The translations under genes were made by a program, and so were the position numbers. From Azolla caroliniana (lineage: Eukaryota > Polypodiophyta), in contig JBHGNT010000001.1 in assembly GCA_043228905.1 (NCBI GenBank), positions 26,846,001-26,910,000 of the forward strand: 64,000 bases of DNA, in the 5' to 3' direction. The notes below the pieces were generated by a model that did not search any database, was not told where the DNA came from, and saw only the letters and a program-made list of their open reading frames with translations. Below, piece by piece: positions 10,188 to 21,210 of the stretch; within the stretch, counting starts at the first letter, position 1; each line of letters opens with the position of its first letter.

Positions 10188-11972
10188 CTCGAGGATCCGG
10201 CCGAAGACGGTGAAGAAACAGAACCGGCCGAGGAAGATGAAACTGATACCGGAACCGGCCCCGATCCCGAGATGGATTCGGATGAAGAGGAAACGGAGGA
10301 GCCGGTTACCGAAGCTCCGGAACGGAGATATCCTCTAAGAGAGAGAAGGGCCCCCCAGAGATTCCCGGAACCAGAGCACCTGCTGCTAACCGACGAGGGG
10401 GAGCCGGAGAGTTTTGAAGAAGCAAAGCTTGACACCCATAGCCGCAGGTGGTTAAGTGCCATGCAGGAGGAGATGGATTCCCTGCATGAGAACCACACAT
10501 ATGAACTTGTGGAGTTGCCGAAAGGAAAGCGGGCACTTCGAAACAAGTGGGTGTTCAAGCTGAAACCGGGAGATGCCGGAAACCCCCCGAGATACAAAGC
10601 CAGGATCGTGGTGAAGGGGTTCCAGCAGAAGAAGGGCGTCGACTTCGACGAGATATTTGCCCCGGTAGTGAAGATGACCTCCATCCGGACGGTGCTGAGC
10701 ATAGCGGCAAGCATGGACCTCGAGGTAGAACAGATGGACGTGAAGACGGCATTCCTTCACGGTGACCTCGAAGAAGAGATCTACATGCAGCAACCGAAAG
10801 GATTCGAGAAGAAAGGGAAGGAGCACCTGGTATGCCGGTTGAAGAAGAGCCTTTACGGACTGAAGCAGGCTCCCCGGCAATGGTACCGGAAGTTCGACTC
10901 CTTCATGACCGACGAAGGGTACCACAAAACGCAGTCCGATCACTGCGTGTTTGTGAAGAAGTTCGAAGGAGGAGACTTTCTAATACTCCTCCTGTACGTG
11001 GACGACATGTTGATCGTCGGACGGGACCAGGGCAAGATACGGATGCTGAAGAAAGCGCTTCACCGAACCTTCTCAATGAAGGACCTGGGTCCGGCGAGGC
11101 AAATACTAGGGATGCACATCATCCGGGACCGGAAGAAGAAGCAGTTGTGGCTGTCACAGGAGAAGTACGTGACAAAGGTGCTTCACCGGTTCAACATGTC
11201 GGAAGCAAGACCGGTCGGATCGACCCTCCCGGCAAACTGCAAGTTGTCCAGCAAGCAAAGCCCCAAGACAAAGGCTGAGAAGGAGGACATGATGAAAGTA
11301 CCATATGCCTCTGCCGTCGGAAGCTTGATGTACGCAATGGTGTGTACAAGACCGGACATAGGATATGCAGTCGGAGTGGTGAGCCGGTACATGAGCAATC
11401 CCGGCAAAGAGCACTGGAACGCGGTCAAGTGGATACTCCGATACCTGAAGGGCACGGCAAACGTGTGCCTCCGATTCGGCTCCGGTAAGCCCGAACTCGA
11501 CGGCTTTACCGATTCGGATATGTCGGCTGATGCAGACACCAGCCGGTCCACATCAGGGTATGTGATGACGTATGCAAGGGGAGCTGTTTCGTGGCAGTCG
11601 AGGCTGCAGAAGACGGTTGCGTTGTCAACCACGGAGGCGGAGTACATGGCGGCTGTTGAAGCCGGCAAGGAAATAATATGGATGAAGGACTTCATTAGAG
11701 AGCTCGGTATCCGGCAGGAGGAGTACCGACTCTACTGCGACAGTCAGAGTGCCATCCACCTTGCGAAGAACGCGGCCTATCACTCCCGGACGAAGCACAT
11801 CCAGCGAAGATATCACTGGATCCGGGAAAGGATAGAAGACAAGGAGTTCGTGCTGACGAAGATCCACACGGACGAGAACGGGTCAGACATGCTGACCAAA
11901 GTGCTCACACCCGACAAGCTGGAAGCGTGCCGGAAGAGGGTCGGACTGGAAAGACATCCCATGCCGAAGTGA
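10188..11972 (+). CDS. Copia-1 reverse transcriptase-RNase H polyprotein part
   Basis: The frame is open from at least 10188; the first ATG is 10272 (MDSDEEETEEPV), but the acidic spacer upstream (ALEDPAEDGEE) reads naturally into it, so this is not an independent gene start. RT motifs: WVFKLK, RYKARIVVKGF, DFDEIFAPVVK, QMDVKTAFLHGDL and the catalytic LLYVDDMLIVG (about 10990-11020). RNase H motifs: DSDMSADADTSRSTSGY and STTEAEYMA. The stop TGA at 11970-11972 touches the polypurine tract. It is out of frame with the upstream part by one base step within about 10140-10188, so a single indel separates an otherwise intact polyprotein. Confidence 0.92.
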   Translation, partial: LEDPAEDGEETEPAEEDETDTGTGPDPEMDSDEEETEEPVTEAPERRYPLRERRAPQRFPEPEHLLLTDEGEPESFEEAKLDTHSRRWLSAMQEEMDSLHENHTYELVELPKGKRALRNKWVFKLKPGDAGNPPRYKARIVVKGFQQKKGVDFDEIFAPVVKMTSIRTVLSIAASMDLEVEQMDVKTAFLHGDLEEEIYMQQPKGFEKKGKEHLVCRLKKSLYGLKQAPRQWYRKFDSFMTDEGYHKTQSDHCVFVKKFEGGDFLILLLYVDDMLIVGRDQGKIRMLKKALHRTFSMKDLGPARQILGMHIIRDRKKKQLWLSQEKYVTKVLHRFNMSEARPVGSTLPANCKLSSKQSPKTKAEKEDMMKVPYASAVGSLMYAMVCTRPDIGYAVGVVSRYMSNPGKEHWNAVKWILRYLKGTANVCLRFGSGKPELDGFTDSDMSADADTSRSTSGYVMTYARGAVSWQSRLQKTVALSTTEAEYMAAVEAGKEIIWMKDFIRELGIRQEEYRLYCDSQSAIHLAKNAAYHSRTKHIQRRYHWIRERIEDKEFVLTKIHTDENGSDMLTKVLTPDKLEACRKRVGLERHPMPK

Positions 11973-11982
11973 AGGGGGAGTT
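11971..11982 (+). other. Polypurine tract of Copia-1
   Basis: GAAGGGGGAGTT immediately before the 3' LTR; it primes plus-strand DNA synthesis. The same tract ends Copia-2 (60788-60797) and Copia-3 (63988-63996). Confidence 0.85.
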
Positions 11983-12542
11983 TGTTGGGATTACGGTCCC
12001 TCCGGATGGGATGGTCGAATGTCCGGAGCCGGATGATGAAGACCCCGGCTACGGAGCCGGATGATGAATGTACCCGGAGAGAGATCCGGATGTAGGGACA
12101 TATTTGTGAATATGTTTGCCAAGGGCCCTCGAGGCTATATTTGTAAATAGCCCAAAAGTCATATGTGTATAAATATGACTTAGGGCAAACAGTTTTATGT
12201 TGTTGCTCATTTTTCTGGTTTTTTACTTAGAGAGAGCTAAGTGAGCAGCCGAGAGAGAGAGAGAGAGAGAGAGAGACGAAGAGGTCGTTGCCTCTGTGTA
12301 TTACCGCCGCCTGTGGCGAAGACAGTGAGCTCAAGGTTGTTGCCTTGTAGCTTCACCATTGTACACCTCTGTTTATAGTGATAGTTGGAGTTTGAGGACT
12401 CCCGTGGTTTTTTTCCCATTTAGGGTTTTCCACGTAAAATATCCTGTGTACTCTTCTCTCTATTGTCTTCGTGCATTTTGTATTTCCCGTTTTCTGAGAG
12501 TTGATCCTATTCCTCGGTTGTGGCCAAGCGCGGTTTCCAGCA
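11983..12542 (+). repeat. 3' LTR of Copia-1
   Basis: 560 bp, nearly identical to 7307-7868. Visible differences are GATGTAGG versus GATGCGGG, one A/G before the GA tract, one A/G near the end, and a shorter GA run (12253-12276). Confidence 0.95.
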
Positions 12543-12547
12543 GGGTA

Positions 12548-15500
12548 GACCTGGGGTAAGTGTCACCACGAATTTCACGAACATTACCAACGGACTGATA
12601 GTAGTGGATCACCACAATGTGGCTATTAAGTTGATATTACACGGTCAGGAAATCCCAGGATGCGTAATCGATGGCGGCTCGGGCGTTAATGTAATTAGCG
12701 CGAAGACATGCGAACGATTGGGAATTTCAGAATGGGAAGCTTGCCCGTTCTGGCTCCGCATGGCAGATACCCGCTCAATATGACCATTGGGGTTGATACG
12801 TGGGCGGACATCGCTTCGACATCTCGGTGGTAGTCCTCGCCCTGGACGCCCTAGGGGAGTACCCTGTGCTGTTGGGTAGACCGTGGCTTTGTTCAGTGAA
12901 TATCAAGCAAAGCTAGCAACACAAGTGTATCAGTTTTCGACGCGGACGCACCAAGGTCCGCGTACCAACGGAGGAAATGACGGCACAACCCAAGGGCATA
13001 ACACCATTATACGTGGAAGACATAAATATGCTGGCTAGGGTGGATGATACAGAATTAGAGGCATACCTAGACGAGCACCCTCAGATTATTCCGCTGTTCG
13101 AAATCGACATCATCGAAACCGCGGTTGAATATGCCACGACCACTACACTCCACGACGAAGCTTACGAACCAAACCCGGAGTCAATATTAGAACTAAGCAG
13201 AGCACGAGCAGCATTCGAGAGGGAAATGGAAATTTCATGGCGAGTCAGCGCCTCAGCCCTGGAAGAAGTAAACGTGGGTACGGCGTCAGAATCCCGTTTC
13301 CTCTCCATCACAAAGGAATTAAGCCCGGACCAAAGAGACGTGATGATCGTACTACTCAAGAAGTATAAAGATGTGTTCGCCTGGGCCCACGAGGACATGA
13401 AGGGGTTATATCCGAAGTTCTATCAACATAAGATTAATTTAGCAATCGACACGAAACCGGTCCAGCAGCGTCACTACCGCATGAATCCAAACTACGCGGC
13501 TCGTGTAAAAGAAGAAATTGACAAACTCCTGAAGGCGGTATTCATATGACTAGTTAAACAAGCTACATGGTTAAGCCCAATCGTAGTCGTACCAAAGAAA
13601 AATGGCAAAATACAGGTATGCGTGGACTACCGAAAATTAAACGTCGTAACCATTACGGACACATTCCCTTTACCATTCACCGATAGCGTACTGGACGTCG
13701 TCGCAGGGCATGACATGTACAGTTTTTTAGATGGCTTCAGTGGGTACAACCAAGTATGCATGCACCCCGATGACCAAGAGAAGACGACATGCGTCACGGA
13801 CTGGGGAGTCTATGTGGTAGTCGTCATGATATTAGGGCTAAAGACGGCGCCGACAACATTTCAACAGAGAATCACGGAGATTTTTGGGGAATACATTCCG
13901 GCCTTCATTTAAGTTTTATTAGATGATTTTGCGGTATATGGGAGAACAATCGACCATTTTACGCATCTGCAACTGTGCTTGGAACGTTGCCGCACCGCAT
14001 GCTTAAGCCTGAATCCCGCCAAATGTGCCTTCGGCATTACCAACGGGGCTCTTCTAGGCCATATAGTCAGCAAGGAAGGGATAGTGGTCGATCCTAATAA
14101 AATCTCTGCGATTACTCAAGCCAAAACTCCGACAAACGCGAAATCACTCAGCCGTTTTTTAGGAAAAATATGATGGCACAATCGGATGATACAATATTTG
14201 GCGGACTTCACCACGCCATTACATGCCGTCGTGCACCAGACTCCCTTCCAATGAACAGCAACAGAAGAAAAGGCATATGATGCGCTAAAGGTAATGCTCA
14301 CGCAGGCACACATCGTACAACCACCAGTTTGGGCAAAGCCATTCCACGTGTTCGTAGATGCCTCAGACATAGCAATAGGAAGTGCGCTAATGCAGCTCAC
14401 AGAGCCGAATTAGTACCGGCCGGTGTACTATGCTAGTCAGAAATTATCAACGGCGGAGCATAACTATTCCACAACGGAACGTGAGGCATTGGGGATGATC
14501 TACAACATCAATAAATTCCGGCATTATCTGCTAGGGCGGAAATTCACGTTTCACGTGGATCATTTGGCACTGCTGTATTTGGTGGAGAAACAAGCGTTGA
14601 CAGGGAAATTGGTGAGATGGATGATGTTGCTTCAAGAATTCGATTTTGTAATTCAGCACCGGCTGGGTACACAACACGGAGTGGCAGATTTTTTGAGCAG
14701 ACTCGATAATGGAGAAACGGCGCAGATGAATGACGATGACTTTCCGGATGCAGACATTCTGCGGGTAGCAGCACTAACAGAATGAACGGAAAAGATCTTT
14801 CCGGACCGGTGGCTCATGGAAACGACCTACTTTTTTACTACGGGGCTGACCCCACCACAATTACGCACGGACGAGAAGAAACAATTAGCCGTCCGGAGCC
14901 GTAACTTCTGTCTGGTAGAAGGAATCTTATATCAGAAAGGCAGTGATGGCATTTGGCGACGCGGTGTACGTCAGGATGAGAAAGAAGCGGTCTTATCGGA
15001 GGCTCACTGTGGCACGGCAAGCGGACATTACGCGGGCGATGTTACGGCCCGAAAAATATGGCAAGCAAGCCTATGGTGGCCAACTACACAGAAGGATGCA
15101 TATGATTATTGCAAAAAGTGTGATTTGTGTCAACGGATGGGCTAGCCCACGGAGGGCGCAAGAATGCCACACCAGCCCATATTGTCGTTAGATCCCTTCC
15201 AAAAGTGGGGATTGGATTTTGTAGGCCCCTTCACACCAGCGGCGGCCCATACGGGCAATAAATACATATTGGTGGCCACGGATTATTGCACCAAGTGGGT
15301 AGAAGCAAAGGCACTACGGGAGAATACGACGCTTGTCACAGCGAGATTCCTTTACGAACACATATGGTCTCGGTTCGGTTGTCTGATTGAGCTTATCAGT
15401 GATTAGGGGAGCCTTTTCTCAATACAATGGTTCGTGAACTAACACATCATTACACCAAGGTCCACAAGAAGAGTAAGCCATATTACCCACAGGCGAATGG

Positions 15501-16077
15501 GTTGGCGGAATCCACCAATAAGACATTGCAGACCATATTAAAGAAAATAGAACGGATTGGGATACCAAATTACATAGTGCATTATTGGCGTACAGGACGA
15601 GCTACAAAACCAGCATACAGTCAACACCCTTTCGACTAGCGTTTGGGCTGGAGGCCGTTATGCTAGTTGAGTTTTAGATACCCAATTTACGGATTCAAGT
15701 ACGGGACCCACTATCTGAAACCAAGTCGGAGAAAGTACGACTGCACCAGCTACTCGAACTTGGCGAAAAACACGTACACAACATGGCTATGTTGGAGCAG
15801 GAACGACGGCGTAAAGTGTTTGTGGATCGACATCGGAACGCACGGGAAAAGGATTTTGCAGTCGGTAGAGCGGTACTGGTTTTCCAAACCTACATGGGGC
15901 ACATGCTAGGAAAATTACGATTCTGCTGGACAAGCCCGTACTGGATAGTAGGAGCGGAACAAGGCACGTTTCAATTGGGCACATTGGACGGGGAAGTGTT
16001 ACGATAGAAAGTAAATGGGTTTCGCCTTAAACCTTATCTAGGACCTACCCCACCTAACCCGTTCCCCGCCGGATAGG
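12548..16077 (+). pseudogene. Gypsy-A pol: protease, reverse transcriptase, RNase H, integrase (many stops)
   Basis: The gag-pol reading interrupted at 7301 resumes here. Protease: VIDGGSGVNVISAKT (12660-12715) and YPVLLGRPWL (12860-12895). Reverse transcriptase: VVPKKNGKIQVCVDYRKLN (13590-13640), FLDGFSGYNQV, LKTAPTTFQQR, and the catalytic LLDDFAVYG at 13917-13943. RNase H: VFVDASDIAIGSAL (14350-14390) and STTEREALGMIYN. Integrase: H-H-C-C zinc finger (14990-15130), WGLDFVGPF (15208-15234), ATDYCTKWVEAK, YPQANGLAEST, and an end motif NGFRLKPYLGP. Stops include 13547-13549 (TGA), 13910-13912 (TAA), 14411-14413 (TAG), 14783-14785 (TGA), 15143-15145 (TAG) and 15404-15406 (TAG). Each is one transition from the residue expected at that place. 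Not functional. Confidence 0.85.
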
Positions 16078-16440
16078 ACAAAGCCGGAGAATCCGCGGAG
16101 TAAGTAGACGGCCCCACTTGTATTATAGTGTAAAAATAGGCTTGTATGTAACCGTTCCGAAAAAAAAGAAAAGAGAAGATAGCAACGCTATTAAAAGGCC
16201 TTAAGGCATGCACACACTTCTAGAACAAGAACACGTGGCACCACGATGGTTCACCGACCAATGAACCCTAGGCCACAAAAAGAAGGAAAGAGCAGGTTTT
16301 CTGCACAATACAGAAATCAACCTCCTAACTCTCAACGCTCTTATCGCTCCCCTCCCTGACCTTCTTCTCCATCCTATCACAGAGCTCAAGCCCACCGCCA
16401 TCAACATTCTTCACCCCCTAGCCACGAGCCTATTCCGACT
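16078..16440 (+). other. Spacer between pol and the additional ORF of Gypsy-A
   Basis: 363 bases without a convincing frame. It contains an A-rich run near 16160-16190, and the additional ORF begins after it. I see no splice or promoter signal that I could defend. Confidence 0.4.
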
Positions 16441-19204
16441 ATGCCGATATTCATCTCTACCACCTTGCGTCGATGGCTCGTGGAGAAACGCTTGGATGGG
16501 TACATCACGGTTGCGGAGGCACCTCCACACCCTAATGCACTGGACATCGCCAGAAAGCTCAACATCGACACGGTCACCAACTCATCCATCCGGAAAAAGT
16601 TGGACCTGTCATCACTAGGTGAAAGGCATTTCGAAATCCCTCCTGTGGAGTCCCTGTAGAGGTATTTCGGTCCATATTCGTCATCCGCCAAGGCATATAG
16701 AACGAATGAGATCCGGGATCCCTTTTTCCACAAAATCGCCAAATTCCTTTTAGAGGTCGGATGCATACATGTAAACACATATGGGATGCCCAAGCAGAAG
16801 GCAGGTATCCTCATTGATACCTTTGAAGGGCGTACGGTCTATTGGGGGGTCATCACAGGGTCGGCGTTAAGGCAAGGCCTGCACGCGTATCAAGGAGGCA
16901 CAAAGCTCAGGCTTATCATACAACAGTACCTGACGGTACTATTCCCACCCTGAGGCCTACCGACACCACAACCCAGCAAGCCCACGCCGCCGGCTCGATC
17001 CGCGAAGCGAAGGTTAGCGAAGTTAGCCACCATAGAGTGGGAGGATGAACCCCAACCCGCCTAGCCGAACACGCGAACAACGCAGGAACAGCAGGCGGCG
17101 CACACCGAGGAAGCGGCACCGGAGCCAAACGCCGAACCACGACAGGAAAGCCCGAGGCCGAAAAGGCGGAGGCTGGACAGGAAAGATGGGCGAGGGTTAG
17201 TTAAAGACGCACTCGTGGCTGCGGAGACAACGATCGTAGGCAACATCTCCGCAGCTACGGAGCCCAACACCACTTTCGAGGAATCCGGGAACCACGGCTG
17301 ATCATTACGGCCCAGTCACAATGAGGGAAAGCCGTATTGACGGTAGAAAGTGAGGTCCTGGATTATCTAGACATCCCGGACACGGCCCATGAGTTCAGCG
17401 CACTATTACAGTTCGGAACCTCTTTTGAACTCATGGAATTCTTGGCAATGCAGTAGATAAAAGTCTCACAACGAATGGCCAAGGAGCACGCGGAGCGCCA
17501 AATGATCGAGTGCGCATTAACACAAACGACGGAAAGCGACGATGAGGACCAGTTAGCCAGAGTCGGTAGACAGAGGAACGTCGGTATACGTCGAATGGGG
17601 ATGGAACTACCCCCATTGAACGCAGCCCATGTCGAAGTTCATAGGGAACTAGCAAAGGTCTGTATGGGCGCCAAGGATATGGTGATGAAAAATAAAAATG
17701 TCTGGAAAAAGGTTAAACTGACCCAAGCCGAGCTGCAAAAAGCCAATGAACACATTGCGGAGTTGGAAAATAACGTGACTACGGCGCAACAGGCAGCTCC
17801 ACTACCAACCAACGTTGTCAAAGCCCTGAGGGAAGAGATTGAGGCTCAGACCGTCATTGCCTCAAAAGCAAAACGAGCCGTACAACTAGCGGAATCAAAG
17901 ATTGACCACCTTCGCGCTGAACTTCGCCAGCCCTCAGACAGAGAAAAGGACATCAAGGCCAACAGACAGAGAAAAGGACATCAAGGCCAACGGCCGAAAG
18001 GCAGTGACGACCCTTGAAGAGAAACTCGCAGCGGAGATAGCACAGCACACCCATACGAAAGAAGAAAACACCCAATTACGGGATGAAGTGAAAAAATCGG
18101 AAGCGGCAATTGCGGGACTCCGGGCCTTATTAGAGAAAAAGAAAGCATGGTTTCACGAGCAACTGGTGGGAGAACATGAGAGAAGGAATCAGCTCGAAAT
18201 CCGCCTGAACAATGAAATGGGAAAACTGGAAGAACTACATGCGAAGGAATCCCAACTTTGGGCAGGTATGAGGAGCACGTATGAGGAAGCGGCGGTAGTT
18301 AATCAGCAAGAAATTGCAAACCTCAAGAAATCTGTAGAAGAAGCACGCAACTGTTGCCAAGCCATAACAGAGAACGTGCATAGCCTTCTGCAAACGAATC
18401 GGGAGAGGTTTACGACGCAATTAGAAACGACTCTAGACAAAGGATGGACGGCGTGGGCTGCACAAGCGGCGGAATTGCATACGTATCGAGCAAACTGGGA
18501 GAACCGGAGGAAAGACGGTTGAGGCTTCTATAAACTCAATGAGGAAAGCATTGCGGCAGTATGCGAGGACCTAGCGCAAGACTATCACACACTAGTGGAC
18601 CAACATTCCGAAGAACTCACGCAGCTACTAGATGATTTCGGACACAATCAGGAGGACCTGTTTCACCAGATCACAAAAGCTGGCAGCACACAAACGAACG
18701 AGGAATCCATCGCGACACCAATTCTGGATACTATCGAACAAGAGGAACCTCAAGCCATCTCACCAGAAATTACCACTACGGTGAACAGCATGGAACGGTG
18801 AGCGGAGTCCCCCGCAATACCAGACAGCGAAACCACCGCCCAAGTGGAACCCCGTCCACCGGAGCATACGCTTACAATTGACAGCACAAAGAATGTTCCG
18901 GACCAAGAGGAACCGCAACGCCACTCCCTAGAGCGTACAACGATGACCGACATCACGAGGGAAGTGACAGACGAAACAGAACCGCGACCTACCGCAAGCC
19001 CATGGACGGCTGAACCAAACCCCCCTAGCCCAAGAAGAGCCCACAGAACCCGGCCCACCCACACATGACGACCGGGACACCATGAGAAGCCCTCCAGACC
19101 AAGCAAGGGAACCACACAACGACACGCCTACGGGCCCAACGCCGTCCCCGGACACGAACACCGTAGCAGAACCAAACATCATGGCCATTTTGGAGGTAGA
19201 TTAA
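16441..19204 (+). pseudogene. Additional open reading frame of Gypsy-A after pol (coiled-coil protein)
   Basis: Starts MPIFISTTLRRWLVEKR. A conserved globular-looking part (16441-16960) contains LNIDTVTN, EIPPVESL and YWGVITG and is shared with Gypsy-B. It is followed by a proline/charged spacer (16960-17300), long coiled-coil segments rich in A, E, K and Q (17470-18760), and an acidic, proline-rich tail ending NIMAILEVD before TAA 19202-19204. TAG at 16657-16659 is a CAG change; TGA at 18520-18522 replaces a Trp codon. A 28-bp tandem duplication at 17935-17990 shifts the frame, so the two overlapping open stretches 17475-18017 and 17902-18522 were once a single frame. Undamaged it would be about 900 residues. 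Its position resembles that of env-like genes, but no membrane segment is evident. Function unknown. Confidence 0.65.
17935..17990 (+). repeat. 28-bp perfect tandem duplication in the Gypsy-A additional ORF
   Basis: Two identical 28-base copies (17935-17962 and 17963-17990), starting CAGACAGAGAAAAGG. As 28 is not a multiple of 3, the duplication breaks the coiled-coil reading frame. Confidence 0.95.
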
Positions 19205-19251
19205 AGGGATGGGTCCGACGTGCCATGGCATTGTCCCACAGGCATGCCAGG

Positions 19252-19403
19252 TGTTGTCCGTCGGAATAGTAACCGACAGACAAGTGCGCAGTAATATGGA
19301 ATAGAATAAAATTGTAACGCATGTAACAGTTCACGCGTGAAGCGTGAACGACTAAAAGACCCTACGTATATAAAGGGTAGAAAACCTCTGATAGAGGTAG
19401 CGT
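19252..19403 (+). repeat. 3' LTR of Gypsy-A, first piece
   Basis: Matches the first 152 bases of the 5' LTR (5123 onwards), including the TATA region, up to GAGGTAGCGT, where T2 is inserted. The preceding GGGTCCGAC...GCCAGG stretch holds the polypurine region. Confidence 0.85.
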
Positions 19404-19591
19404 TGTCGTGAAGAAAACCGTCCACAAGCGGAATCGGTGCGCCGGAGCATAGGAACTGGCTCTTCATACACGTACGCCTTACGTTGTAAATAAGAGAGCA
19501 TTAGGGGCATAGAGGATCCTAGGTAGGTAGATTCGGTAGGTAGGAAGTTAATAGGAAACGGCTCCTTCCTTGCCTATAAGAGGAGGGAGAC
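19404..19591 (+). repeat. Truncated 5' LTR of T2
   Basis: Matches the first 188 bases of the 3' LTR (24625 onwards) almost exactly (about two differences), ending at GAGGGAGAC. The next base is already gag. The deletion removed about 450 bases of LTR plus the leader. Confidence 0.88.
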
Positions 19592-21105
19592 AACGGGGCG
19601 GCCGGTGCGGGCTCTGTCACAGCAAGGAGGCTTGAACCGGCACCACAAGTGCGAAGGGAAGAAACCCGGGAATGGCTCGAAACCGGTCCGGCTTCGACCG
19701 GCATGGTCAATGGCTCGTCCGGAGGAGCAGCGCTGGAGGAGTTGACGCGGGCAATAAAGGATCTCCAGATCGCCCAGACTCGAAGGGAAGGCGGCGAACC
19801 GGCTCGTGACCGATGGCCGGCAGCGGGGAACAGGTGCATGTGGTGCGACGAGGTCGGCCACATTCAGAAGGACTGCGGCGATTTCGCAGAGGCGTTGAGG
19901 AACCGGGTGGTGTACCTGTGGGAAGGCCGGGTGCACGCCGGCGACACCAGGAGGGCACTGAACCGAAACGACGGGCGAGGAGGAATGAAGAGACTGATGG
20001 AAGAGGCAGCGGCCCGACACGTGGAGGCCATCCACTACTTGGCGTCGACCGGCATTCGGGTTGGGGGCAGCGAGGCCCGAAAGAAGGGCAAAGACGGATT
20101 CTAGTCGGCAATGCTGGAAGGTCTTGCCGGCGCACGGCTAAGGAAAGATGAAACGGACCGTGCTGAGAGACGGGTCCGGGAAATAACCGGGTGGAGCGAT
20201 CCGGTCGAGGAGAAGACGGGCTTTGTAGAAGCCGCCTGCCGGAACTACGAGGCTCTGGTTGAAGACAAACGGGTGGGGAAAGCCGGAGCGGACGGGCCCT
20301 CACAACGGTACGAGACCCGATTCTGGCAATGACGGAACAATGCCGGTGGGTCTAGCCCGCAAGATAACCCCAGGAAGGGCGGATACCGACTGGGGACGGA
20401 AATAGAAAGGACTACGGACCTACGAAAGGTCCTAGAAGAACGGATCCTCGATAGCAAAGTGGAGCTGTCATTGCGTGAGGTGCTAGGGATCGCCAAGAAG
20501 GAGTTCCACGACTCCATTGTGGACCTGGTGAAACGGAAGAGGCTGTCGACGGAGACGGAACCGGAAAGACCGGTGGAGGTGCGGACGACGCACATCCAGG
20601 ACATGGCGATGGAAGACGAGTGGGCGGAGAGCCACTATTCGAGGCCACACTGGGCCCGAGTGACCACGGAGACCCCAGTAAAGATCGGAGATGTTCAGGA
20701 ACCGGTGGTGGCATTGGTGGACCACGGTTCGGAAATAAACCTGATGTCCATGGACTTCTATAAGAAGGGGAAGTGGCCGATCAACACCAAGCACGGGTGG
20801 AAGATACGGGCGGCGACGCGCGCCACCGAGGAACTGCATGGGGCCTGCCCGAACGTGCGAGTCAAGATCGGCGACGTCGAGATTGACTAGCACTTCTTCG
20901 TACATGAGACGTCCTCACACCCGGTCATATTAGGGGAACCGTACATCACGGCGGCACGAATGGAGACCAAGGTGCTGGACAACGATTCGGCCTACGCGAG
21001 GGTCAAAAGCCAGGACGGGCGCCATTCGGTGCAATTTCTGACGGTGCGGCCGAACCACGAGAGAAACCGCGAATCCCTCGGTGGCGAGAACCGGGAGGAT
21101 TTTTA
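19592..21105 (+). pseudogene. T2 gag and protease region
   Basis: One frame runs from the deletion joint to about 21105. Gag part: REETREWLETG, ALEELTRAIKDLQIAQTRR, then an intact CCHC knuckle (CMWCDEVGHIQKDC, 19836-19877). Protease part: EPVVALVDHGSEINLMS (20698-20748) and HPVILGEPYIT. The protease active-site triplet reads Asp-His-Gly instead of the usual Asp-Ser/Thr-Gly. The surrounding sequence (a GSEINLMS block, then ILGEP/ILGRP) is the arrangement I know from agaricomycete Gypsy elements. In-frame stops: TAG 20102-20104, TGA 20330-20332, TAG 20888-20890 and TAG about 21104. At least the first three fit CAG or CGA codons changed by one C-to-T. A frameshift separates this from the RT frame. 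Confidence 0.75.
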
Positions 21106-21210
21106 GAGAGGGCTGCCAAGGCGTGGGGCCGAGACAGCCCGGACACTCGGAAAAGACCCCACGACTGTACGATAGGTAGGAAATTTTGCTTCTCCAACAA
21201 CGGAGGGTGT

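Larger units (their letters stand above)
7307..12542 (+). mobile_element. Copia-1: young Ty1/Copia element, Tork/TNT1-like
   Basis: Full-length element of about 5.2 kb with 562- and 560-bp LTRs, flanked by a perfect 5-bp duplication GGGTA (7302-7306 and 12543-12547). By eye the LTRs differ at about four bases plus one GA-repeat length change, so insertion was recent relative to everything around it. A primer site and polypurine tract are in place. Its coding DNA is rich in CCGG and CpG and is clearly less decayed than Gypsy-A, which it splits between gag and protease. It carries one frameshift (see the two coding entries). Confidence 0.95.

Noticed and set aside
10832-11278. Plus-strand frame of 148 codons
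   Set aside because: Out-of-frame shadow of the Copia-1 RT; no motif of its own.
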